Source: Clarireedia homoeocarpa
Lineage: Eukaryota; Ascomycota; Leotiomycetes; Helotiales; Rutstroemiaceae
Length of the DNA stretch: 64,000 bases
Assembly: GCA_001465935.1 (NCBI GenBank)
Contig: LNKV01000004.1
Location: 558,001 to 622,000, forward strand
Direction: 5' to 3'
Below are positions 1 to 12,473 of this stretch, one piece after another (the stretch's first letter is position 1; every line of letters starts with the position of its first letter). A program made the position numbers and the translations under genes. The notes under the pieces are model-generated. The model searched no databases. It saw nothing but the letters and a program-made list of their open reading frames with translations, and was not told the DNA's origin.

Positions 1-3000
1 GTGCCCAGATCTAACACCCTCTTCTCTCGTGGTCAGTTTCCGTTTGAAATAACACTACTCATCAATCATGATTGTTGGCAGTGCCGGACGATTTACCTCA
101 ATGTTATCAGGTATTGGTGCAAGGAACAGTCTTCCGTCAAGCATCGAGAGGAATCGTTGATGGCTATTTCCATGTTAAAAATCTGAGCATGTTCTGCTTC
201 TTTTCGATCATACCTAATATCTAGATGTTCATTCTGTAGCTCATCGTTCGGTGCCCTACATTAAGTTCGGTTAGATCGTTGGCTGTCGAAAGTCTCATCA
301 AACAGACTAGCAAATGTGGAACAACCTACCAGTACGCGCCTTCTCTATATGCTTGGTATCTTCTACCATTTTCGACTCGAAATGCCATGGCACTCGAATC
401 TATCGAGTATGTGTCTCCTGCTCTGTTTCGTTTGCATCGTCACTCGCTATACTTGGCAGGAATGGTGATCCTCATTGCTCGGGAAACACTCACTCATCTT
501 CTTCGGAAGAACACGAACGAGAAGAGCCACGCGCGGGAGCCTACAGTAGTAGGTGTTAGATATGCCGTGCGCACGGGTGACTACCAACTTCGGGCTGGGA
601 AAAATCTGCCGAAGTCTACGTACCTCTTCCTGCTGCTCATCATTTCCTGGCGCGGTCATCTTTCTTCCAGGTTCAATATGTGGCTAAGTTCTAAGAGCGT
701 TCAGGAAAAAGGAGCACTTTTGCCCACGGATGAGAATGTTACGAATTCCGTCACTCAATGTCGAAGGATATAAGAAGATGAAATCTGCATAGGGTAGGTA
801 CGACGGGGGCGGGAGTCAACATCCCAAGAGACGAGCTCCCGGGTCGTGCCCCGTGTCTTAAAATCTTACCAAACAGGGGGATCGGAATTTGGGTTCGGGT
901 AGAGTAGAGGTGTGGAAACAGGAACTGTCGAAGTACATTGTGGCGGATACCAGCGGGGTCTTGGGACTGAGCTCTGATTGATGCGTTGGCAAAGTGAGGT
1001 GAAGGCTAGATAGAATAGATGATGTGCAGGGTACAAGCAAGGACCCAGAATAGAAAAGATTGGCACAGTTTCTAAATATTCCAAAAGTTGTGGGCGTTGT
1101 AGGTCCTTTTTACGCGGAACGAATGGGATGAAGGGGAACAATGAGGCAGAGAATAGGGACATTTGGAATGTCATGGATTGTTCTCTGAACCCGGTCATTA
1201 CCTGCATCACCCGTTAAGTATTACCGGTACGGTAAGCCGCTGACCTTCCGGTGTGCTGGGTCGGCCGTCTCCAGAGGCGTGGGTATGATCTAGGTTTGGA
1301 TAGATGGGATGGATGGGTTGGGATTTTGGAAGTGTTCCCGAAAAACTGTGGTCCGTAATCCACTCCCCGCTCCCTGCAGTAGTCCCACGAATCCCAAGGG
1401 ACTGTATAAAAGCCTGTCAGAACTTTCATAACCAAGACCCAACCAACTACTTCATCCAGATATCAGTTATCAGGAATGTAACCCTATTATGTACCGATTA
1501 TGTGTCATGGATTATGTACAGTATTACGAATTATGGGTGCATATTGGATTCGCTCATGGGAACATATCGTCCCATTCTATTCCATCTTGCTTGTTCCTTT
1601 TTGAAAGACCCGACCATCTGCCCGCCTCCCCGCCTCTGACTGGCCCTGCACTGCATTTCGCTGCATGTTTTACATGGTTATTTCTCGTACGAAGTTGCAG
1701 AAGAAGTAAAGATTTCCGACACGGGAAAGGGCTTGTAGTTATGTATTTCATTTCATTTGTCTGTTGCCATTACGAAAGGCATGGAAAGATCCAAGAGATT
1801 TATTTTACCCCTAAGCTGCGCGTCTAGCGCTCCAAAAATGACTAGAACTACTCCATAGACAGAACGAATCAAAACAAAAGACACCCAAGACATGCCTCGA
1901 CTTCTGCTGGTGACTGTACTGCCCACTTGTCCACTTACTGTACGCTGGGCAGTATATTGCAGAAGGCTGCCTGTATTAACATATCGCATTTCCCCAATAT
2001 ACTTTCCCGTAGAAGGGCTATACAATAGACACTCTACCGGTACCTAGACATGTGCAGCGGTTCCCATTGCTGCGGGCAAACTAAACTTTAACCAAATTGT
2101 CGGAAATTGTTTTGGGGGGAAAATAGCTGGTCGTGGTGGTCCAAACTCGCACATTCGTCAGGGTTCGAGACATCCAGGCTCACATGTCAGTACGTAAAAT
2201 TCTCGGCATGGTATAGTAATACATAATACAGTAATACTTTCACGTCACAACTTCACTGAGCACTGTCTCAACAGGATGGCCGGAAATTCTCCTTCACAGC
2301 TGTGCAGCCTATACCTAAGTAGTCAGGTATAAGATATTCGATAATGAGCCAGGGAGTGCGTACAAAGTAAGTTCAATAACTTGACGGCCAACGTTAGTCC
2401 GTAGCTGGCTTGCATTCTCCCCTTGCAACTTCTTCTCTGGGTACACTGCCAGTACTGACCAGTCACGAAGTTGCATATTCGGGTACCAGACTCCGCACCC
2501 AAACCATCACAATTATCACCCAAACCAAACTGGATCAGCATACAAGGGCTGACACTGTGTATTCTCTCACATTCCCCGAAGGATTCTAAAGCTCGTCCCC
2601 AGTTCCTGTTTCTGCAGTAGGGTCGCAGTATGAGTTCCCATCCTAACCCCTTGTGGTTGCGGTGATCCAAAAACCATACAATCGGGGATTCTTTGGCGCA
2701 AGTATGTTCGGTATCAAATACATCACGATGTATGAGCTTGGCTTTGACGCAAGAGAATTTTCGTAGGATAGGGATCATCCTCAGAGTGGGGGCCAAACCA
2801 TACTACACGTCCCCACAATGTGCATATGCACTCAGTTCGTTATTTATACAACTCCGGCACTAAGCATGGGGAGTTATAACAAATGGCATGATCCATCGAG
2901 TCCCAACCTACGATCATCTCCCAGCGGGCCAGGCAGTCTGGTATCGACGGACGCATGAGTTAACCTGCGTGTGCTTTTGGTAATTCACACCCAATCAATA

Positions 3001-5500
3001 GGTCAAGCAGTCGCACAGCGTTACACGGCAATTAACATTAAACAGGCTTCTACTCTTTTAGGCCCTATTCTGGGTTTGTTGGCTGCCTGCTGCAAAGGAT
3101 CGAAGCCAACCACTTTACACGGTCCATGCCCCCACCCAAATCTCAAGCAGAGGAACCTATATTAGCCGGCGACGTTGATCTTTTCATATGGTAGGTAGCC
3201 AGTTGAGCGGATAGATGGATCCAACAGCGCAACACTTTAGAAGCGCTTTCGGAGTTTCCTCCATCCGTCAGTGCTTGCAGCCAAGATAGATTGTGTCTCA
3301 TAGTCGCCACTGAATGTGGCTCATACCATTCCTGGCGGAGACTGGTCAATCTTTGATGGAATACTCTTCGCTACGGTGGACACATTCTGTTGACGAATTT
3401 CACTAAGCTGGCCGCTTTCGGCTGACCGCATCCACTGTGAATCACTGCAATATAACAATATGCCATGAGCTAGGAGGTGCCAGAAAGCCTTCGTAGTATG
3501 ACAAGCAACCTCGCATTATATCTTGGCTTTCATAAGGAATCAGGACCAGCTAGTAACCTTAGGCGGGACAGAAGGGTTCTCCTCGGCAGGACAGTGACAG
3601 GCTCTGTAAGTCAATATTCCGATATCCCCACCCCAACTTATGGCAGTTAACGCTCCGCTACAGCCGTAAATCCACAAATCATCTAAGACTTCTTTAGTGG
3701 TATTCCTCTATTGCTATACCTAATCAATCTTAGTATACAGTGGTATGTTTCTGTTCGAGACGAACCGTCTGCTCCTTCAACGTCCATGCTCATGTCATCA
3801 TTTTCTCACACCGTAACTCCTCATACGCCATCTGTGCTGATGACACTCTCCAGCATCTACTCCTGATTACCACACTTTTGGACGACATGGTCCATGGATC
3901 AAAACTTATGCACCGGCCTCCTTGAGCATGTCCACGTTTACTGTCGTGTGTCGCGAAGTATCTGCACAGGTTGTGTTACTCCTTTGACACTTTGTCACAC
4001 ATTATCATTGATTGCTTCATCTTATGCCGTACTTGGCATTTTAGGTAACATCACCGAGTAGGTCTTCATGTTTTCTTCTTCTTCGGTGCTGTCATCTGCC
4101 TCCGAAGCGACTAATCATAGGGAGTACAACACAGTACAGTGATCACCAAAGAGCATAACGTTTCCTCAGTCTGATAGAGTCAGCGCTTACTCGAATGTGA
4201 CCAGTCCAAACCCTCATTCAAAGCTCTATGAATGAGTGATGGCCTATATCCGATGCAACCAACATGCTGATCCAGGGATGGATGTCAATCTCAACCAGCG
4301 ACAGATTGCACCGGAATCGACGAGGTGGAAATACTGGTGAGTGATGGCGGAGCAACTACTACAGGGTAACTACGACTATCCCTGGGAGCTGGGCGAACGA
4401 AATAAGTCGTCCGCAAGCCTTGGTGCAGAGATCTTGAACATGGCCGAGCACTTTACTTTTCACGGATCGTTCGAACATAACCGTATCACTTCTTGTCAAC
4501 AAAACTTGCAACTTTCTTCCTTGCAGCACGATTTAGCAACTCTACCTATTCAAGCATACAAATATGAAATTCGCCTCGATTTCATACATACCTTCCCATC
4601 TTGTGCCGAGTTCCCATCATCCTACGGTGCGGACGACGCTCGTGCAACATGGATATTCTCGCCACATCAGCTTCACTCTGTACTATAACAACTTTTTGAA
4701 CTTCGATTACTTCTTTGACCTACGACTTTGATTTATGGTTATATACAAGTCCACTACCGTCTTGCAGACTTTCGCCAACATCGATCGACCTCCTAGATGA
4801 CGGGTCTTACACCCAGCGTTTGTCGTTGTGACGTTTCATCCTCTTTCGGCCAAGAACTACGAAGAAACGCGGAAGAAGACTCTAGATTCATCTTGTATCT
4901 CAGTATAGATCCGACGTCGTATAGTCGTGCTCTTCTCTCGAAAGCTAGGAAACAATGAATTCGCTATTCCATGCTAATTTCTGATCGGACAGCAGACATC
5001 TAGAGACCAACCGGCCCATCCCACTGAAACTAGGGACAACTATACATTGAAGCAGACGAATCTTTCGGCATTCTCTATTCTCTAGCTAAATGAACTGAAT
5101 CGGTTCTTCACAAATTCTGGTGTATAGAAAGCATCTTCGAGCTTGGACTGCACAGATGAACTGCGAAGTAGTCGCCACTATCCGAAGCAACGGGATATAC
5201 TACACGGTAGCGATTCCGCAAGGATATTCGAATCTCATCGCTTACTCAAGAACTTGGAGCGAGAGCTATGCAATGAAACAGTCCATACTATCTGTGAAGG
5301 AAGACAATATCTTGGATTTGCCGATCCAATTTTTCATTCATGCTCTTACACACAATGCCAATAATAGTCTCGCAGTTGATCATATTCAGATCCAGAACAA
5401 TGAACTTGAGCAGTGCTATGTAGATTATCATCGCTTCTGGAATGTCTCTCTCTTAGGTTCTTACTTGTCATCCAATATCGTGACTTGAACTGCTGCACTT
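1..5500. other. Gene-free stretch, left part
   Basis: No gene could be supported here. The open frames are short (up to 164 codons at 279-773 and 157 at 2323-2796 on the minus strand), show no family motif, signal peptide or credible splice-linked extension, and overlap one another on both strands. Frames at 4341-4688 and 5120-5488 are ATG-started but do not resemble any family known to me. The sequence is mixed in composition, with no long repeat, terminal inverted repeat or transposase-like frame visible. It could hold a small lineage-specific gene, a non-coding RNA or decayed sequence; none of these can be shown. Confidence 0.5.
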
Positions 5501-8500
5501 CTTCATATCCCATATCCCTTACTGTCTTCAATGTGACTCAAAAAATGAAAGTGTCTATTTGCAAAACGAAAGCTCCAACCAAGGAGAGGAACTGCAACTG
5601 CAACTATAACTTAACACCCACACTACACACCACACCAAGTCTCTATATCCAACCCTCTCTAATCATCACCGAACATTCCTCCTCATCCATCACCGTCACA
5701 CATCCATCATCTATCATCCATTCACAAACCCTTTACTTCCATCTCCTCACCCCCCCCCCCCCAAAAAAAAACTCCTTATAGCATGCATTCGCTCGATACT
5801 ACACCTTCCCCTAGACCTTTGTTCTTCATTCATATAGTCCATTTGGCCGTCTCTGGGAGAGAGAAATACTTGGACATGAGGTTTTGGGAAATGCTGTTTT
5901 GGTGGGAGTTTCCAGGGGCAGGCAAATTAATGGCTGGGTTAAGGGATGGATTTGGTTGGTTGTGAGAGAGGGAGAGGGGAAGCATGATGGCGGTAGTAAC
6001 TAGCGACAGCAAGGTGGTTGGTAAGCATAGTAGATACAGGGAAGGAGTGAGTGCACTGGTCTATCAGTCGGAGTGAGAGTCAATTGTCGACATGCTTTGT
6101 CCATTGATGAAGCTAAATTTATGCTGTTGATATTGGCTCAGTGTGTGCTCTCTAAAATTGCAGTCTCTAGTGGAGGGATGCAAGTAGAAGGCATGGATAT
6201 GTTTTTGTGGAATTGATCAAAGATTGAAGATTGGACAATATCTGGATGCATGGTATTCGGACAGAAACTAGGAAACAACATTGGTTCCTAAAACAGATAG
6301 ATGGCTTTCCTTTCATCTGTCTTGGAAACACCCAATATGCAATATCCACCACCAAAACAATATCGCAACGTCCAAAAAAAGATTCAAGTTCATGGTCCAA
6401 CCAGGAGGGAGAATCAACTCACCCAAATGAACCATGGTTTTCACCACCACCAACCACCCCGAAAACCAGACACTTCGCGACCGTATACGAGACAGACCCG
6501 TGGTGGACTTTCTATAGGGGGCTTGCCACCACACAAGCCTGTCTAACTATAGCTTTTACGAGGGGGTTGTGGGGTTAGCAGCTTCAACTTCAAGTAACTC
6601 GGAACCTTCACTGTAACCTGGTTAGCCGAGAGCATCGCAAAGCGGAAGCTGGACCGTTGGACCATGAACTTGTTTGATGATTTGGTTGAGGGCAAGGCGT
6701 TATTGCGGTTTATGGTGAATGGGTTGGATGGATTGGGATAGACTGGGTGGCTGGTTGGATGGACGGAGGGAAGTGAATGTGAGTGGCGATGTGGAAGCGA
6801 GAGGGGTGGTGGAGAATGTGTCGACGAAGAGTGAATTGGCGAGGACGGGATATGCTGAGATCGGATGAAGGAGTGAATGGGAACCGTAGTCGTTAGGTGT
6901 TCCATGGTGTATGGTGAGCACCGTCCGAACTGCAGGAGACTTCGAGTGATCTGCCAATGGTTCGGAGAGGGTGGAGAGGCTCTTAAGCTCGATCTTAAGC
7001 GTCATTCTAGCAGCCGCTCTGGTATTGTGGAACTTTGATGTCACAATTATTACTACCAGGACTATGTCTTATGAAAGAGCTACCAACGATGACAGAGTCG
7101 CCCGTCTTCCATGGAACAGACATTAGGGATAGCAGCCAGAAGGAGGATGGATAACGACCACCATGTGCTGGTGGCTGTTGCCCAACCCTCATAAGATGAA
7201 TGTTATGAGGGCCATGGAGACAGCAGCCTCTCTGAGTATTCTACTGCTCGTTGTCGACTTGGCTGTCCACTTGGCTGTCCAGAAGTCTCCATCGAAAATT
7301 GTCCCTGGGCCTGCGTACGCAAGTACACGTGGCACGTGATTAAGGTTACATTGAAAATGAGCTGACTCTTACCCCGCACGAAATCAGTCCATTTTGGGAA
7401 GAACCTGGAGAAACGCTTAATCTCAAACTTCAAAGCTCTCGTGTTTCTTTTCTCCTAAATAAAAACAACCTCACTTACACCTCAATCATACAAGACGACC
7501 GGATGAGGGATCGTTGAATATCGACATCGAAACCCTACCATTGACCACACCTCGGATCAAAATTTATCTTCCGGCGTATGTGTGGCTCAGTCTGACACAA
7601 ACTGACACAGGCATCGAGATTGAGTCGCGGGACGTCCAGCCAAACAGACCGACTTCTGCGAACTCTTGCAATGCTCGACGGCTCCATTTTGATTGTCCAA
7701 ACCTACAACGATACCTACTGGTGGCGACAATAATTCGACAGACGAGCAGCAGCCATAGGATCTCACCCTCATTTCTACATCCCTTCTACATCCTTTCGAT
7801 GGAGGGTTTTCAAGACAGGTTCAGGTTCGTGTTGCGGAATATCACCAAGAGTTGCAAGGCAGATACCGGTCGGCATGTAAGAGCGTTGCGTTGAGCCAAA
7901 TCATTCGGTCGGGATCTGCGGGATATATTGCACGGGGTTCCAGGACAACTGTGACAAACTTCGGTCCAGTGCTTGGCATCCCCATAGTCAAGTCCTCTCG
8001 TCGATAAGTCTTCCCAAATTTTCATTCGACTAATTCCATTCGGTTTTTGAATTGTCCTTTCGTGCTGGAGAAGTCAGTCCAGCTGTTTCGGGTCGTTTTT
8101 GGCGGATATCGCACGTGAGGGCGACAGCAGATTTCAGCTCTGTAAGCAAGCATAGCAACATTCATAACATTAATATGAGGTGCTTTGGATCCAATAAGTA
8201 AGTTTCTGCTTGTGGCGCTTTCTCAATCTCCCAAGTCAAGTGATACAGATGTTCCTTCGCCTTGATCGGGCCTTTACCTAGTCGATCCACTAAGATGGGG
8301 CTATGATGATATGGCATCCCCCACGCAAAGGATGGATAACCCCCACTGATGAATTTCATAAACTCTATGTATGGACGAATGGATCTTGAGGGGCTGAACC
8401 GAGTTTTTCCGTCGATTTTCCCACAGACGACGAATCTAGCACTGGTGATATTCTACAATTCGGCATTTTATACGTTGTCCACAGGAGCTGTGCCTGATGG

Positions 8501-8629
8501 GAAAATCTGCGTCAAAAGCAGCGCCAGCTGCAGTCAGCCTTTCCGTGTCATCAAATTCCGCAAATTCCCGACCACATTCAGGGGGTGCCACAAAGCCGCA
8601 AGAAGGAAATAAAAAAAAAATAAGCACAC

Positions 8630-8662
8630 AAAAAAGCCACAAAAAAGCCACAAAAAAGCCAC
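8630..8662. repeat. 11-bp tandem repeat, 3 copies
   Basis: Three perfect head-to-tail copies of the unit AAAAAAGCCAC. They lie in a purine-rich stretch with a preceding A-run at 8611-8620. There is no coding context that can be trusted. Confidence 0.9.
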
Positions 8663-8709
8663 AAACACTTTCTAAATTCAGGTCGAACAAGAAGATTTTC
8701 CAGATTCGT

Positions 8710-8804
8710 TTGACAAAATTCAACAAGTCAATTTAGTAGGGAGTTATGCTACTTATTTTCGACGGCTTGTGTGCCTCCATTGACAAAATTCAATAAGTCA
8801 ATTG
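8710..8804. repeat. Pair of ~25-bp near-identical direct repeats
   Basis: A block at 8710-8734 recurs at 8780-8804 with about two differences (core TTGACAAAATTCAA versus TTGACAAAATTCAA, then CAAGTCAATT versus TAAGTCAATT). The copies are 70 bases apart start to start. Each contains TTGAC and a GTCAA at its ends, so each copy is itself a loose inverted repeat. Confidence 0.8.
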
Positions 8805-9640
8805 TTCTGTGGAAAAAGTGGAATGGCCGGGCCTCTAAAATGACTCGTGGCATTATGGCGCAAAACCGAGGCGTAGAAGTCTCGGGTAAGCATTCTAGTA
8901 TCAACTCTAACAAGGACTGTCGTTTTTCGGGATGCAGTGATGACGGACAACACTTTAACATCATGAAGGGGAGAAGGGATTGTGCCCTCAAGGATGTGAC
9001 TGGATTCAAGTGCTTCAAGCCTTTTCCTTTTATCTTTCGTGAAAATCAAGGGCTGAATTGAGCTTGCAGTATCACAGTGTGGGAGGTTTCTTATGTCAGA
9101 TTCAACGGGTGGTCCGCCATCCCTTCTTCAGTCTAAATTCCTGTCGTATCTCCCATTTCCTTTCATCAAACAAGTGAATTCTGGACTTCCCACTCTCCTC
9201 AAAGCGATCCGCAAACCCCCGGGATGACCTCATGAAGTGTTGTTGTCGGGTTCCACTAAGTTTGTCGATAGCGCGTTCTCGACACCTGACGATAGCTCTC
9301 TCAGCCTTGCATTTCAGTCATCGTGCACTACGCCTTCGTCCCATTGGATGATTCGTGGAATCGGAGGCTTGGCCCACTTTGTACCACAACCGTTCACGGA
9401 TCAGTAGCCGCATGGAAAAAGAGATTGACCGACAATTAAACTGAGCTAGCTCCAAAAGGTGTCTTCAGAGCTTTTTTTTCTCCCAAGTTCTCTTTTGCCC
9501 TTCCTATTCTCCCTCCCTCTCTCTCACCAAGTCAGAATCTTCTTTTGCTTGCAACTCTCGAAGTCCATCTCCACTCACCCACAACCCATCTACAAATCCT
9601 TCTTGTGTACCTTCACTCTTCAATACACATCCCCGATACA

Positions 9641-10283
9641 ATGGCTGCTCGCGTTGCCCCCAAGATGGCTTCCCTCATGGGCTCTACCTCTGCCAAGGTC
9701 GCCCGCCCAATTGTTCGCAGCAACCTTGGTGCTCAACGTGCTTTCTCTGGTAAGCTTTGAGCTTTCACGTTTGTGTCATCCAACTTCAGAGTTGAATTCA
9801 GAACTGGGAAGTTTCAATGTAGTTTCTATATAGCTTCATTGGATCTCAATTCCGTTCTACAAAGCCACATACCGTCCTGTGAATATCAATTGACGTTGGA
9901 AATCTCGCTAATAAAAAATTTTCATCGTCACAATAGGCATGACCAAGTCCAACAACGCTTTCCAAACCATCAAGCGTCAACAAGCTTCCTCCATCCTCTC
10001 CAAGACCACCACCTCTTTCTCCGCTGCCCGCCGACCATACTCCTCTGAAATGGCCAACGCTCTTGTCCAAGTCTCCCAGAATCTTGGTATGGGTGGTGCC
10101 GCTATCGGTCTTGCTGGTGCTGGTGTTGGTATCGGTCTCGTCTTCGCTGCTCTCTTGCAAGCCGTTGCCCGCAACCCATCCATGCGTGGTCAACTCTTCT
10201 CCTACGCCATTTTGGGTTTCGCTTTCGTCGAGGCCATTGGTCTTTTCGACTTGATGGTTGCTATGATGGCCAAGTTCTTGTAA
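9641..10283 (+). CDS. ATP9: Mitochondrial ATP synthase subunit 9 (subunit c) precursor
   Basis: This is the nuclear-encoded proteolipid of the F1Fo-ATP synthase; a ring of these subunits carries protons through the inner mitochondrial membrane and drives rotation. Exons are 9641-9749 and 9937-10283, joined through a phase-1 GT-AG intron, giving 151 residues. The first ~70 residues are a basic, Ser/Ala-rich matrix-targeting presequence ending near the motif RRPYSSE, where mature fungal subunit 9 begins. The mature part is two membrane helices: a glycine-rich first helix (GAGVGIGLVFAALL), the conserved polar loop ARNPSMRGQL, and a second helix holding the proton-carrying Glu in FAFVEAIGLFD. Length fits fungal precursors (about 143-150). 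The CT-rich leader suits a highly expressed gene. The identification is essentially certain; only the presequence cleavage point is inferred. Confidence 0.97.
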
Positions 10284-10346
10284 ATGTTTGTTCGACTGTA
10301 CTCGCACCAGCAGCCTCTTATTTTCCATCATGAGCAAATGTGTATA

Positions 10347-10352
10347 AATAAA
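10347..10352 (+). terminator. AATAAA polyadenylation signal of ATP9
   Basis: A canonical AATAAA hexamer lies 64 bases after the ATP9 stop codon, in the expected 3' UTR position. This is the clearest poly(A) hexamer among the genes here; fungal signals are often degenerate. Confidence 0.6.
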
Positions 10353-10353
10353 G

Positions 10354-12473
10354 TAGATGGTATGATGGAACTGGGAGTGGTTTGCTGATGAGAGGGACCC
10401 TTTTCTTCACTCGCCTTGTTCTATGTTCACTGCATTGCATGGAGAAACGGGGGATGAATGATGAGTTGGGGTTGCATGATAGATGATAGACGGTTCGGTT
10501 TACTAGACTAGAAGAAAGATCTCTTTTCTTTGGTGTGTTGCCAAAAAAGCAAATCATACATTATAGAGATCGATTGATTTCCTTTTCCTCTCTTTTCTGG
10601 CATGGTACAGCGACCTTTTTGTGGATATGGAAGCAAGTCGCTGGCTGGCTAGGCTGTATACTATCAAAAACAAATCACCACCTCTACTCACAAAACCATC
10701 TGCCTACGAAGTACATGCTTTCTCTTCTCTTTGATGACTTGCTTCCGTCCCCAGACTCTTGAACCCTGATCTAATTCCGTGGTGGGGCAATCGAATTTTC
10801 TGAAATGTGTTGTGTTGAATTCTAGGGTCGGGGATACTCGGGCTCGGAGGATGAAAATTTTTCTTCCATAGTTCCAGATCGGAATATATGGTGGGTGGTG
10901 GACCGTGCTATCGAGGGGTATCAAATAAGACAAAACGTGATATTCACGTGATATTAGTTTTCACATGTCCAAGTTGGATCCCCTTGGTAAACCCAAGTGG
11001 GTGTTTGATAAGAGAGAACAGAGGATATGGGTGATAGTTGCGAGGCTGCTATGCAGTATGATAGTCGTTGGTTGGTCGCTTGCACATGCGATGCGTGGTG
11101 ATGGGAGTACAGTACCTCTAGGGGCTTGCGAAGGAGAGCTTCCTCCTGCGTTCGCACCACTACACAAGTAGAGGTATTATCATTCTGGGCATCGATCACA
11201 TAGCATAGAAAATCCTCTCTAGATAATACTTCGGGCATCTACACGATTCGAAGTCTTGGAACAGAATCAATCCTCTTCCACATCTCGCTTATCAATCTCC
11301 GCAGTGTATTGTCGTCCCTCAGCATCACTGACTCAACCCCCAGCTTCCACCCAACAACCGACGTCGTCTCACTTTCCCTCAATCTTTATGTCCTCAAACC
11401 AGCTCTCTTCCCGCACCCCCCGCCCGTCGAGCCATCAATCGTTTCTTTTTCTCACTTACGAGCGATCCTGCTAGCCGTCCCGCACAGCGCAACCTCAATA
11501 CGAGCGTGCAAAGCTTACATGAGCCGCGCAGCGCACAGCGCCAATTTAATACCAGCTATTCATTCGACTGCTATCGAAAGTTATTCCAAATATACAAAAT
11601 TACACAGAAGGAGGTTTGTTTACCAGAGAACAAATCGCAAATAAAAGATATCGCGGATGCGGTATTCCTACGATTACGCACTTCGTGCATCGATGCAGAT
11701 ACTGTATGAGAAATATCTTGTACTTGTACTGTGCAGAACGGGAGTTCTGCCCCCCCCTCTCCCTTCCCTGGTTGGTGGTTCGACTACGGGGTTGATTTAT
11801 TCTTTTCTTTTTTTTTTTTTTTTTTCTTTTTTCTTGGGCTATGTTGTTTTGAGGGGAGAAATCGATTGAGTTGAGTTGGGTTGCCGGTTCTTAGGTACAG
11901 TAGAGAGTGAATGGATGGATGGGCTCTGCTTACATATCATATCGTATTTCACATACGGCGGGCAGTCTGGGAGCACAGCGAGCGAGATAAATATAGTCAC
12001 TGCAGCTTCGGTACCAGTGGATAGATACATACTCCGGACGAGAGAGAGTTTGGAGAGGCCGAGCAAATATACGTCAAAGGAAGCTATTCATAGCACTTCA
12101 GCTGAACGAGAGCTGAGAAAATAAGGTTAGTCAATCTGCTGTAAGATTATTGCTTTTTCCCAAACGTTGATATCACTTTTTCACACAGGATATGCACACG
12201 CGAAAGATCCAAAAGATGTGAGAAGCAAAACCAATTGATTGAGCTTCATAAAGCCGCAGCTAATCTAAAAGTTGGTAAAGTAGAAGTGAAAGATAAGGTC
12301 CGTGAGGACAATTTCTTCAATGTAAACCATGCAATGCAATATCCAAAAACAAAACCCCAAACTCAAAGGTATTAACCCCAAAATGCAAAAAAAAAGACAG
12401 ATTTCTCCAAACACCCTCGCAAATGCAAGCAAATCAACAAACACACCAGTAATCCAAACCCCCTTATAGGCTA
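10354..12473. other. Intergenic, no gene seen
   Basis: No supported gene between ATP9 and the Rds1-like gene. Frames up to 111 codons exist (11309-11644 on plus) but lack motifs and look like chance frames in CT-rich sequence. An 18-base T-run lies at 11808-11825. The last part, from about 12200, is probably the 3' UTR of the minus-strand gene that ends at 12474. Confidence 0.5.

Larger units (their letters stand above)
5501..9640. other. Gene-free stretch, right part, including ATP9 leader
   Basis: No gene is supported. The plus strand is strongly CA/CT-rich from about 5600 to 5760, like a fungal promoter or 5' leader, and ends in a C-run (5750-5762) followed by an A-run (5763-5771), but no recognisable protein follows. 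About 6720-6900 is CT-rich on the minus strand. Short repeats lie at 8630-8662 and 8710-8804. The last 200 bases, pyrimidine-rich, are the likely promoter and leader of the ATP9 gene starting at 9641. Confidence 0.5.

Noticed and set aside
279..773. 164-codon plus-strand frame in the left gene-free region
   Set aside because: No signal, domain, low-complexity pattern or splice-linked extension; similar chance frames overlap it on both strands.
2140..2185. T-loop-like GGTTCGA sequence, considered as a tRNA
   Set aside because: No acceptor stem, D-arm or anticodon arm can be folded around it. The same holds for GGTTCAA near 36830.
5120..5488. 122-codon plus-strand frame and an overlapping 73-codon frame at 5143
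   Set aside because: Neither resembles a known family, and stops interrupt any extension. They could be a decayed gene but nothing shows it.
9846..10337. 163-codon minus-strand frame over ATP9
   Set aside because: Complement of a highly conserved gene; composition is dictated by the sense codons.
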